Below are positions 29,363 through 37,108 of a stretch of DNA of 64,000 bases, one piece after another. Source of the stretch: Bradyrhizobium sp. DOA9 (lineage in GTDB: Bacteria > Pseudomonadota > Alphaproteobacteria > Rhizobiales > Xanthobacteraceae); assembly GCF_000617845.2 (NCBI RefSeq), contig NZ_DF820425.1:2655725-2719724 (forward strand). The letters run 5' to 3'. The notes beneath the pieces are model-generated. The model saw only the letters and a program-made list of their open reading frames with translations. It did not search any database and was not told where the DNA came from. The position numbers were made by a program, and so were the translations under genes. Numbering within the stretch: position 1 is the first letter of the stretch; each line of letters starts with the position of its first letter.

Positions 29363-29524
29363 TTGTCCGAGCCGACCGAGCAAGAGATCAGGGAACGCGC
29401 GCACCAATTGTGGGAGCAGGCGGGCAAGCCCGAAGGCCGCGAAGAGGAATTCTGGCGCGCGGCGGAGCAGGAGCTGCGCAACGAGGACAAGTCGAACACG
29501 TTGCGCACCCCGGATACGCTGTGA
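29363..29524 (+). CDS. DUF2934 domain-containing small protein
   Basis: A 53-residue protein started at TTG 29363, with an AGGAGG ribosome-binding site about 5 bases upstream. It is essentially one DUF2934 module: IRERAHQLWEQAGKPEGREE followed by FWRAAEQELRNED. The family is common in rhizobia, often in several copies per genome, with unknown function. The stop overlaps the GTG start of the next gene. Confidence 0.75.
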   Translation: MSEPTEQEIRERAHQLWEQAGKPEGREEEFWRAAEQELRNEDKSNTLRTPDTL

Positions 29525-29706
29525 CCGACAAGGTCTGCCCGTTCTGCCAGGGCGTCGGATGGGTCTGCGAAAACCATCCGCTCCGGGTCTGGAGCGAGAA
29601 GCTCGGCGGCTGCCGCTGCGGCGAGGGCATGCCCTGCACCTGCAACACGGCCGAAGATCCTGAAATCAGGGTGGTGATCGTCGAAGCCGATACGACGTGG
29701 CATTGA
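29521..29706 (+). CDS. Cys-rich small protein, possible zinc-binding
   Basis: A 61-residue protein from GTG 29521, overlapping the preceding stop by four bases (GTGA). It contains a CPFCQGVGWVCENHP motif and a second cluster CRCGEGMPCTCN, arranged as paired zinc-knuckle-like Cys groups, resembling the DnaJ-type CxxCxGxG motif. The overlap with the DUF2934 gene indicates coupled expression. Function unknown. Confidence 0.7.
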   Translation: MTDKVCPFCQGVGWVCENHPLRVWSEKLGGCRCGEGMPCTCNTAEDPEIRVVIVEADTTWH

Positions 29707-29743
29707 AAGCAGCGGCCCCCTCGGCTCGCAGTCGTGGCCGGTA

Positions 29744-29815
29744 GGATGGGTAGAGCGAAGCGAAACCCATCACGCCTCCACCTCGTGATGGATTTCGCTT
29801 CGCTCTCCCCATCCC
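29744..29815. repeat. Dispersed hairpin repeat, GGATGGGT..ACCCATCC type, copy 2
   Basis: A long imperfect palindrome: the left arm GATGGGTAGAGCGAAGCGAA plus ACCCATCACG, the right arm CGTGATGGATTTCGCTTCGC plus TCTCCCCATCC. It lies between the Cys-rich small gene and the second DUF2934 gene and could form a stable hairpin in either strand. Confidence 0.85.
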
Positions 29816-29927
29816 ACGCGCTCCTCATCCGCCGCCGTTGCCGAGGGAACAGACCATCCCCGCAAGGAATTCAGTGTCTGAACAGCACGGGCTCTGACAA
29901 CAACCCCCACCCACGGCAGCATCAGCG

Positions 29928-30206
29928 GTGGACGAGCAGAAGAAGCTAGAGCACCAGATCGAACTCGCAACGCGAGCGGCCTCGCTCGTCAAGGACGAAA
30001 CCACCGGACAACGCTTCAGGAGCTTTGCCGACGAGCTGAAACGAAAGCTCCTTCGCATGATGCGCCGTGGCCAGGTGCGCGCGCGTGCCTACGAGCTCTG
30101 GGAGCAGGCCGGCCGTCCCAGCAATCGCGAGCTGGAGTTCTGGCTCCAAGCCGAACGGCAGATCGAAGATGAGCGCGAGGAGCGAAAGGGCTCGGGCGCT
30201 TCATAG
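29928..30206 (+). CDS. DUF2934 domain-containing protein
   Basis: A 92-residue protein from GTG 29928. Residues 1-45 form a charged helical head (MDEQKKLEHQIELATRAASL). Residues about 50-85 are the DUF2934 module (RARAYELWEQAGRPSNRELE, FWLQAERQIEDE), close to that of the shorter gene at 29363. Two members within 0.6 kb suggest local duplication or co-selection. Function unknown. Confidence 0.75.
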   Translation: MDEQKKLEHQIELATRAASLVKDETTGQRFRSFADELKRKLLRMMRRGQVRARAYELWEQAGRPSNRELEFWLQAERQIEDEREERKGSGAS

Positions 30207-30211
30207 CGCGT

Positions 30212-30291
30212 GGGATGGGGAGAGCCCTTGCGAAACCCATCATGTCCGCGTTCGAAACATATTGATGGGTTTCGCTTCACTCTACTCATCC
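30212..30291. repeat. Dispersed hairpin repeat, GGATGGGT..ACCCATCC type, copy 3
   Basis: Left arm GGGATGGGGAGAGCCCTTGC plus GAAACCCATCATG, right arm TTGATGGGTTTCGCTTCACT plus CTACTCATCC. It lies directly after the second DUF2934 gene and may serve as a terminator. The 240 bases from here to the next gene hold nothing else recognisable. Confidence 0.8.
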
Positions 30292-30533
30292 GACCGAACC
30301 AGCAGAACGAAAAGCCGCCGGGCTCTTCACCCTGACGGCTTTGAAAGTCCGTAGCTGTTGATCGTCTTCCCAGCCTCGTGCGTACCGCCGTTACCTTGTT
30401 TGCGGCCATGCCAGATCCTTGTAGGCGATGGCGCGCGATTCCGCTGTGATCTGGAGCACACAGTGGAAGGGATTCGGTGTCACCTCATGAGGCCCGCGCT
30501 GCGCTGCAACCATCAGCGTGCCTCACGAGCTCC

Positions 30534-32321
30534 TCAGGTCCGATACCACGCCGCCAGGTTCCACGTGATGGTGTCCCAGCCGGAGATGTCGATCATCAAA
30601 TTGTTGGCGCCGGCGTTGACGACGTGGCGCGAGAGCAGGGGCAGGAACACGTGGGCCCCGCAGAAGATCTCGTCGACCTTCATCAGCAGCGCGGCGCGCT
30701 TGACCGGATCGAGCTCGTTCTGCGCGGCCTTGTAGGCCTTGTCGGCCTCGGGATCGGAATAGCGCGAATTGTTGCGGCCGAGCCATTTATTGTCCTTGGT
30801 GGCGATCTCCCAGGACACGCACTGGTTCAAGAGGCGCTCCGGATCGGGCTGCGGCTGCGTCGTGTTGTACATCTCCATGTCGGCATAGAATTTCGAGTAG
30901 GTGTCGGGATTGCCGACGTCGGAGGAGAAGAACACGGAGGCGGTGACCGCCTTGATCTCGATGTCGATGCCGGCCTTCTGGCAGGCCTGCTTGATGATGG
31001 CCTGCGTCTTCTGGCGCGGGGCATTGGTCGAGGTCTGGAAGACGTATTTGAGCTTCTTGCCGTCCTTCTCGCGGATGCCGTCCGCGCCCCTGGTCCAGCC
31101 GGCCTCGTCGAGGATCTTGTTGGCCTTGTCGATGTCGAACTCGTATTTGAGCTTCGGCGACTTGAACTGCTTGGGCGCGTTGACGAAGCTCGCTGTGGCG
31201 ATGGCGGCGCGTCCGTAGATGAACTTCTGGATCGAATCGCGGTCGATCAGAAGATTGATGGCGCGGCGAACGGCCGGATCCGACAGCGTCGGATGCTTGG
31301 TCTTGACGCTCGAGCGCTCGCCGTCGACCTCGGTCCAGGGGTCCGTGGTGTTGAGGATGATGAACTCGACATTGCCTGAAGGCGTGATGTCGAGCTTGCC
31401 CTTGCCGCCGGCCTCCATGCGCTTGAGGACCTCCTCCTCCACCTGCATGTTCCAGGCAAAGTCGTATTCCCCGGTCTGCAGCACGGCGCGCGCCGCGGAC
31501 ACCGCGTCGCCGCCGCCCTTGATCTCGACCGTGTCGAAATGCGGCTGGTTCTTGATGTGATAGTCGGGATTGCGCTCGGCGCGGATCATGTCGCCCGGCT
31601 TGAACTCGACGAATTTGTACGGGCCGGTGCCGACCGGCTTGAGATTGCCCGGCGCTTCGCGCGACTTGGCCCCGACATAATCGCCGAAATGATGCTTCGG
31701 CAGGATCATCCCGACCGAGCCGACGAACGGATCGGCCCAGAACGGCGTCGGCGCCCGGAAGATCACCTTGACGGCGTGGTCGTCGATCTTCTCGACCTTG
31801 ATGTCCTTGTACGAGCCCGTGGTGTAGGCCGCGGTGGCGAGATCCGCAGCGTATTGCCAGGTGAAGACGACGTCGTCGGCGGTGAAGGGCTTGCCGTCAT
31901 GCCAGGTCACGCCCCGCTTCAGCTTCCAGATCACGCTCATGCCGTCGGCTGAGAGGCCGCCGTTCGCCTTGGTCGGAGCCTCGGCGGCGAGGCAGGGGAT
32001 GAGGTTGCCCTCCTTGTCCCAGCCGGCGAGCGGCTCGAAGAAGATACGCGAGGCGATCTGGTCCTTGGTGCCGAGCGCGAAATGCGGATTGAGCAGGGTG
32101 GGCGCCTGCCAGAGCAGCATCTTGAGGGTGCCGCCGCCGCCGGCCTTGGCCGGCTTGTACGGCAGCGTGGCGTCAGCCATCGCGACGTCATGCCAGACCA
32201 GGATCTGGCTGGCGATCGGGGCCGCGATTCCGACTGCGGCCATTGTCCGGATGAACGAGCGCCGCGACAGCGTGCCTTGCTTCACCTCTGCGACCAGATT
32301 GCGGATTTCGTTCTCGTTCAT
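30534..32321 (-). CDS. ABC transporter substrate-binding protein (DppA/OppA family)
   Basis: About 595 residues from ATG 32321 (MNENEIRNLV). A twin-arginine export signal is visible (LSRRSFIRTMAAVGIAAPIA), and the mature part carries family-5 binding-protein segments such as GGTLKMLLWQAPTLLNPHFA, WKLKRGVTWHDGKPFTADDV and ADPFVGSVGMILPKHHFGDY. It resembles the group I recall as TIGR04028 (KPN_01854 family), found next to the luciferase-like and CMD-type genes present here at 33575-35837. No oligopeptide-type permease genes lie nearby, so either its membrane partners are elsewhere or it delivers to the Liv-type complex. The gene is divergent from the MetQ-like gene. Confidence 0.88.
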   Translation of the reverse strand: MNENEIRNLVAEVKQGTLSRRSFIRTMAAVGIAAPIASQILVWHDVAMADATLPYKPAKAGGGGTLKMLLWQAPTLLNPHFALGTKDQIASRIFFEPLAGWDKEGNLIPCLAAEAPTKANGGLSADGMSVIWKLKRGVTWHDGKPFTADDVVFTWQYAADLATAAYTTGSYKDIKVEKIDDHAVKVIFRAPTPFWADPFVGSVGMILPKHHFGDYVGAKSREAPGNLKPVGTGPYKFVEFKPGDMIRAERNPDYHIKNQPHFDTVEIKGGGDAVSAARAVLQTGEYDFAWNMQVEEEVLKRMEAGGKGKLDITPSGNVEFIILNTTDPWTEVDGERSSVKTKHPTLSDPAVRRAINLLIDRDSIQKFIYGRAAIATASFVNAPKQFKSPKLKYEFDIDKANKILDEAGWTRGADGIREKDGKKLKYVFQTSTNAPRQKTQAIIKQACQKAGIDIEIKAVTASVFFSSDVGNPDTYSKFYADMEMYNTTQPQPDPERLLNQCVSWEIATKDNKWLGRNNSRYSDPEADKAYKAAQNELDPVKRAALLMKVDEIFCGAHVFLPLLSRHVVNAGANNLMIDISGWDTITWNLAAWYRT

Positions 32322-32642
32322 CGGATCACCCCATCTCGTCGCCACCGGCTCAGTGCGCGCTAACTCAGCACGTCGGGCGTGCTGAAGTCAAAGAGAAGGG
32401 CGCAGGTCCAGCTGCGGATGGAACGAAAGTGTAATCCGGGAATCGGTCACAGCCGGCACCGCGCTGTGCGCCATCCGGACCACGTACGCGCACTTTGTCG
32501 CACTCTGCATTCGTTTCCCGTTTGCGCCCGAATGGAGAAAGGCTGGCCCCGAGCCGCGGCCAATATGGATTTCCATTTCATTGATTTCGCATCGCAGAAA
32601 AGGGAATACGGTTCCGTTGTCGTAGTTTCCATGGAGACCAAG

Positions 32643-33425
32643 ATGTCGTTTCGCCTTCCCCTGATTCTCTCCGCCGTGCTGGCCGCATGGTCCGCCGTAG
32701 CCGCGGCCGAGACCATCAAGATCGGCGTGACGCCGGGGCCGCATGCGCAGATCCTCGAAGCCGTGAAGCCGATCGCCGCCAAGCGGGGCCTCGATATCCA
32801 GCTGCTCGAATTCTCCGATTACGTGGTGCCGAACGCCGCGCTCGATGCCGGCGAGATCCAGGCCAATTCGTTCCAGAACCAGCCTTACCTCGACAACCAG
32901 AAGGCCGACCGCGGCTACAAGATCGAAGCCGTCGGCCTCACCGTGAACTTCCCGATCGGCGTCTATTCGAAGAAGCACAAGGCCTTCGCCGATATCCCCG
33001 AGGGCGGCAAGGTCTCGATCCCGAACGATCCGACCAATGGCGGACGCGTGCTGCTGCTGCTGCGCGACAAGGGCGTGATCAAGCTGAAGGACGGCACCGG
33101 CTTCAAGCCGACCGTGCTCGACATCACCGACAATCCCAGGAAGCTGAAGTTCATCGAGGTCGACGCGGCGCAGGCCCCGCGCGCGCTCGACGACGTCGAC
33201 GCCGCCGCGATCAACACCAATTATGCAACCCAGGCGGGCCTCGATCCGGTCAAGGATCCGATCCTGCGCGAGGACCCGAAGGGGCCCTATGTCAACCTGA
33301 TCGCGGTGCGCAGCGCCGACAAGGACAAGCCTTGGGTCAGGATCCTCGTCGACAGCTACCACACGCCCGAGGTCAAGGAGTTCGTCCTGACCAAGTTCAA
33401 GGGCGCGGTGCTGCCGAGCTGGTAG
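32643..33425 (+). CDS. MetQ/NlpA family substrate-binding protein
   Basis: A 260-residue protein from ATG 32643, which has GGAGACC about 6 bases upstream; ATG 32631 is an alternative. The signal peptide (MSFRLPLILSAVLAAWSAVAAA) ends at an AxA site with no lipobox cysteine, so it should be periplasmic, not a lipoprotein as MetQ usually is. Family features are TIKIGVTPGPHAQILEAVKP, YVVPNAALDAGEIQANSFQN with the conserved QHxxYLD-like segment (NQPYLDNQ) and INTNYATQAGLDP. MetQ proteins bind methionine or related sulfur compounds. MetN/MetI genes are not adjacent. Confidence 0.9.
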   Translation: MSFRLPLILSAVLAAWSAVAAAETIKIGVTPGPHAQILEAVKPIAAKRGLDIQLLEFSDYVVPNAALDAGEIQANSFQNQPYLDNQKADRGYKIEAVGLTVNFPIGVYSKKHKAFADIPEGGKVSIPNDPTNGGRVLLLLRDKGVIKLKDGTGFKPTVLDITDNPRKLKFIEVDAAQAPRALDDVDAAAINTNYATQAGLDPVKDPILREDPKGPYVNLIAVRSADKDKPWVRILVDSYHTPEVKEFVLTKFKGAVLPSW

Positions 33426-33574
33426 GCAGTCTGCCCGCCCGGAGTCCAGTTAAAGACGATCCGGCGGGCAGCCTTGCGCATAAGCCTTTGCGCATGAGCC
33501 CTGCGCAATGCCCGCTTGCCGGGAGCTGCGGCAACCGACATCATCGGGGCCCATTCTCGCCCGACAGGGATCGC

Positions 33575-34612
33575 ATGAAACGCTTTGCCAACCTGAAACG
33601 CCTGGGCTTCTTCACGCGGCTGCTCGACGAGACGCCGGCGGCGGACCGCTACCGCTTCGCCGCCGAGCAGATCGTCCGCGCCGAGAAGGCCGGGCTCGAT
33701 TCCGCGTGGATCGCGCAGCATCATTTCCATGAGCGCGAAGGCGGCCTGCCGTCGCCATTCACGTTCCTGGGTTACGTCGCCGCGCAGACCTCGCGCATCC
33801 GCCTCGGCACCGGCATCGTCACGCTGCCGCTGGAGAGCGCGGTGCGGGTGGCGGAGGACGCCGCGGTGCTCGATCTGCTCTGCAACGGCCGCTTCGAGCT
33901 CGGCGTCGGCACCGGCGGCAACCCGTCCGCATTCGCCGCCTTCGGCCTCGACGGCGCCCAGCGCAACGAGATCTTTGCCCGCAATCTGGAGATCGTCCGC
34001 AAGGCGCTGACGGGCAAGCCGCTCGATGGCGGCGACACGCTCTATCCGCAGCGGCCGCAGTTGGACAAGCGCATCTGGCAGGCGACGTTCTCCGTCGCCG
34101 GCGGCGCTCGCGCCGGCAAGGCCGGCGACGGCCTCCTGCTCTCGCGCACGCAGCCACGGGCCAAGGATGCGCCGAACGCGACACTCGCCGAGATCCAGAA
34201 CCCGATCATCGACGCCTATCTCGCCGCGCTGCCGCCGGGCTGCGAGCCGCGCATCATGGCCTCGCGCAGCGTCTTCGTCGCCGACGACCATCGCGAGGCG
34301 CTGCGCCTCGCCGACATCGGGCTGCGCCGCGCGCTGCCGCAATTCATGAAGGGCGGACACCTTCCCCCGGGCGAGACGCTGGAGGAGATGATCACCGCAT
34401 TCGACACTCATGTCGGCGATGCCGACCACGTTATCGCCTCGCTTCGCACCGACGCCACGCTGGAGCGGGTGACCGATCTCGTCTTCCAGGTGCATTCGGT
34501 CGATGCGCCGCATCCTTATGTCCTGCGCTCGATCGAGCTCGTCGCCGACAAGGTCGCCCCAGTGCTGGGCTGGACCCGGACGGCGGCCAAGGACGTTGCC
34601 CTCGCAGGTTAG
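33575..34612 (+). CDS. LLM class FMN-dependent monooxygenase (KPN_01858-like)
   Basis: A 345-residue luciferase-like protein from ATG 33575. Visible are AAEQIVRAEKAGLDSAWIAQ, QHHFHEREGGLPSPFTFLGY, IRLGTGIVTLPLESAVRVAE and a glycine-rich FELGVGTGGNPSAF. I recall a clade (TIGR04027, KPN_01858 family) that co-occurs with the CMD and AhpD-type proteins that follow here; this assignment is from memory. The likely role is FMNH2-dependent oxygenation, perhaps desulfonation or lactone formation, of the imported compound. Confidence 0.88.
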   Translation: MKRFANLKRLGFFTRLLDETPAADRYRFAAEQIVRAEKAGLDSAWIAQHHFHEREGGLPSPFTFLGYVAAQTSRIRLGTGIVTLPLESAVRVAEDAAVLDLLCNGRFELGVGTGGNPSAFAAFGLDGAQRNEIFARNLEIVRKALTGKPLDGGDTLYPQRPQLDKRIWQATFSVAGGARAGKAGDGLLLSRTQPRAKDAPNATLAEIQNPIIDAYLAALPPGCEPRIMASRSVFVADDHREALRLADIGLRRALPQFMKGGHLPPGETLEEMITAFDTHVGDADHVIASLRTDATLERVTDLVFQVHSVDAPHPYVLRSIELVADKVAPVLGWTRTAAKDVALAG

Positions 34613-34646
34613 CCGGAATGAACGAGAACGCATTGCACAAGGCTGA

Positions 34647-35249
34647 ATGATGGCACCGAACGATATCATCGACACGCTGGCCGGGATCGAGCCCGGCTCC
34701 ACCCTCGACGCCATCCGCGCGCGCCGCCTGCAGGCGCGCGAGAACGCGCAGAAGAGCTATCTCGCTTTGTTCGAGCCGATCGACACGAGCGATTTTTCGG
34801 ATGCCGAGCGCGCCGCGGTCGCGGCCTTCGTGACGGGGCTGCATGGCGAATCCCCCGTCGCCGCCTTCTATCGCGACAAGCTCGCCGCGACTGCGGAGGG
34901 CGCGCCTCTGCTCGATCCGATCAACGCCGAGATCGAGCGCGGCAAGACATCCGGACCGTACGGCGCCTATCCGGCCGGTCCGTTGTCGGTCGAGAACAAG
35001 GCCGGCTTGATCTATCGCGTCGGCGCGGAGCGCAAGCCTGTCCTCGGCGTCCGGCTGGTCGCAGCATTGGAGCACGCGCATCTCCTCGTGTTCCGCCCGC
35101 GCGATGCCGCATCCGCCGACATGAAGGCGCTGCTGGCGGCCGGCTGGTCGTCCACCGGCATCGTCACGCTGTCCCAGCTCGTTGCGTTCCTGTCGTTCCA
35201 GCTGCGCGTCGTCAGCGGCTTGCGCACGCTCGCCGCAGCAAGCGCGTAA
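34647..35249 (+). CDS. CMD domain protein (Avi_7170-like)
   Basis: A 200-residue protein with an AhpD/carboxymuconolactone-decarboxylase-like helical fold, seen in FVTGLHGESPVAAFYRDKLA and LVAALEHAHLLVFRPRDAAS. It lacks the CxxC redox pair of true AhpD proteins. It matches in size and context the group I recall as TIGR04029 (Avi_7170 family), which always sits beside the AhpD-type gene that follows, 12 bases downstream. Its biochemical role is not established. Confidence 0.82.
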   Translation: MMAPNDIIDTLAGIEPGSTLDAIRARRLQARENAQKSYLALFEPIDTSDFSDAERAAVAAFVTGLHGESPVAAFYRDKLAATAEGAPLLDPINAEIERGKTSGPYGAYPAGPLSVENKAGLIYRVGAERKPVLGVRLVAALEHAHLLVFRPRDAASADMKALLAAGWSSTGIVTLSQLVAFLSFQLRVVSGLRTLAAASA

Positions 35250-35261
35250 GGAGGCTCCATC

Positions 35262-35837
35262 ATGAGCACCGTCAATCCGCCCGTCGTCTTCACCCAGGAC
35301 GAGCTCGACTGGGTCTCCTGGATCGACCCGCTGCCCGAGGCCGAGCTGACCGAGCGGCATTACGCCGGCCTCGTCGACCGCGCCCGTGCCAAGTCGGAAT
35401 ATTTTCGCCTCTTGGTGCGCGATCCCGAAGTGCTGGAGGCCCGCACCAAGACCGACAAGGACATCTTCTACAACGTCGCCGACGGCCTGCCGCGCGCCGA
35501 GCGCGAGCTCGCAGCCGCCGCCACCTCGCGCTATAACGGCTGCATCTATTGCGCCTCCGTGCACGCGCGCTTCGCCAGCACCTATTCCAAGCGCCGCGAC
35601 GACGTGCAGCGCCTGCTCGACGAGGGCATCAAGGCCGATCTCGGCGGGCGCTGGAACGCGGTGGTCAACGCCTCGGTGGCGCTGGCTGAAACGCCGATCG
35701 CATTCGGGCCCGACAATATCGCCGAGCTGCGCCGCGCCGGTCTCGACGACGCCGAGATCGTCGACGTCGTCAACGGCGCCTCGTTCTTCAACTGGGCGAA
35801 CCGGCTGATGCTGTCGCTCGGCGAGCCCTCGAAATAG
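35262..35837 (+). CDS. Alkylhydroperoxidase-domain protein (Avi_7169-like)
   Basis: A 191-residue AhpD-like protein with the redox motif CIYCASVHARF (CxxCxxxH, about residues 89-99) preceded by the RAERELAAAATSRYNG helix. AhpD-type proteins act as thiol peroxidases or disulfide reductants. Its neighbours (luciferase-like enzyme, CMD protein) suggest a role in handling a peroxide or reactive by-product. It resembles TIGR04030 (Avi_7169 family) by memory. Confidence 0.86.
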   Translation: MSTVNPPVVFTQDELDWVSWIDPLPEAELTERHYAGLVDRARAKSEYFRLLVRDPEVLEARTKTDKDIFYNVADGLPRAERELAAAATSRYNGCIYCASVHARFASTYSKRRDDVQRLLDEGIKADLGGRWNAVVNASVALAETPIAFGPDNIAELRRAGLDDAEIVDVVNGASFFNWANRLMLSLGEPSK

Positions 35838-35895
35838 GCAATCTCACCGGCACGAGAATTGCTGCTGTATCAACATTGAATGGATGGAGCCGTGC

Positions 35896-37053
35896 ATGAG
35901 CAACATCGATCGCCGTACCCTGGTCAAAGGCTCGCTCGCCGCCATGATGGCCGGCACGGCCGTCTCGCGCAGCGCCTTTGCGCAAACCGCCGAGCCGATC
36001 CTGCTCGGCGTCAGCGGTCCCCTCACGGGCCCGAACGCGCAATATGGCGCACAGTGGAAGCAGGGCTTTGATCTCGCGCTCGACGAGATTCACGCCGCCG
36101 GCGGCATCAACGGCCGCAAGCTCGCCTACCAGTTCGAGGACAGCCAGAGCGATCCGCGCCAGTCGGTGGCGATCGCCCAGAAATTCGTCTCCGATCCCCG
36201 CATCGTCATGGAGCTCGGCGATTTCTCCAGCCCCGCCTCGATGGCGGCCTCCCCGATCTATCAGCGCGGCGGCCTCGTGCAGTTCGGCTTCACCAATTCG
36301 CACCCCGACTTCACCAAAGGCGGCGACTTCATGTGGAGCACGTCCGTGAGCCAGGCCGACGAGCAGCCGCTGCTGGCGTCCTACGCGGTCAGGCGGCTCG
36401 GCCTGAAGAAGCTCGCGGTGCTGCACCTCAACACCGATTGGGGCCGCACCAGCCGCGACCATTTCGTCAAGGCCGCCAAGGAATACGGCGCCGAGGTCGC
36501 GGTCACCGAGGGCTACATCGCCGAAGAGCGCGACTTCCGCTCCACCCTGGTGCGCGTGCGCGACGCCAGCCCGGACGGGCTGATCCTGATCTCCTATTAT
36601 TCCGACGGCGCGCTGATCGCGCGCCAGGCCCGCCAGGTCGGGCTGAAGCAGACGATCTGCGCGGCCAGCTCGGTGTACTCGCCGAAATTCCTGGAGCTCG
36701 GCGGCGAGGCGGTCGAGGACGTCCATCTCGGCACGCGCTATTTCCCGCAAGATCCGCGGCCCGAGGTGAGGAAGTTCATCGAGGGCTTCAAGGCCAAGTA
36801 CAACGGGCAGGAGCCGGACGCCTTCAACGCCTATTCCTACGACGCGATGAACATGGCCGCTGCCGTGGTGAAGATCGGCGGCACCGACCGCCGCGCCATC
36901 CGTGACGCCTTCGCCAAGGTGAAGGACGTCTCCAGCGTCATCTACGGCAAGGCGACGTTCGACCTCGAGAGCCGCCGCGTCAAGGGCGCGATGAACGCCG
37001 AGCTCGTCGTGCGCAAGGGCCAGTTCGCGCTGTGGGACGGCAAGCCGACCTGA
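35896..37053 (+). CDS. Branched-chain-type ABC transporter substrate-binding protein (LivK family)
   Basis: About 385 residues from ATG 35896 (MSNIDRRTLVKGSLAAMMAG); ATG 35884 is possible. A Tat-like signal with RR is followed by an SAFAQT cleavage region. The mature domain opens PILLGVSGPLTGPNAQYGAQ and contains GGINGRKLAYQFEDSQSDPR, as in LivK-family receptors. It is followed by a GC-rich hairpin (37060-37082) and then by the fused permease gene. The ligand is unknown but is probably related to the oxygenase genes upstream. Confidence 0.92.
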   Translation: MSNIDRRTLVKGSLAAMMAGTAVSRSAFAQTAEPILLGVSGPLTGPNAQYGAQWKQGFDLALDEIHAAGGINGRKLAYQFEDSQSDPRQSVAIAQKFVSDPRIVMELGDFSSPASMAASPIYQRGGLVQFGFTNSHPDFTKGGDFMWSTSVSQADEQPLLASYAVRRLGLKKLAVLHLNTDWGRTSRDHFVKAAKEYGAEVAVTEGYIAEERDFRSTLVRVRDASPDGLILISYYSDGALIARQARQVGLKQTICAASSVYSPKFLELGGEAVEDVHLGTRYFPQDPRPEVRKFIEGFKAKYNGQEPDAFNAYSYDAMNMAAAVVKIGGTDRRAIRDAFAKVKDVSSVIYGKATFDLESRRVKGAMNAELVVRKGQFALWDGKPT

Positions 37054-37059
37054 CCTGAT

Positions 37060-37082
37060 GGCCGGAGCGCACCGCTCCGGCC
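37060..37082 (+). terminator. Intercistronic hairpin after binding-protein gene
   Basis: A perfect 10-base stem (37060-37069 with 37073-37082), a loop of CAC, followed by GCTTTCTCCCT. It is between the Liv-type binding protein and its permease, the same arrangement as at 4038-4071, and probably lowers permease expression relative to the binding protein. Confidence 0.75.
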
Positions 37083-37108
37083 GCTTTCTCCCTGATTAGG
37101 AATGCTGC

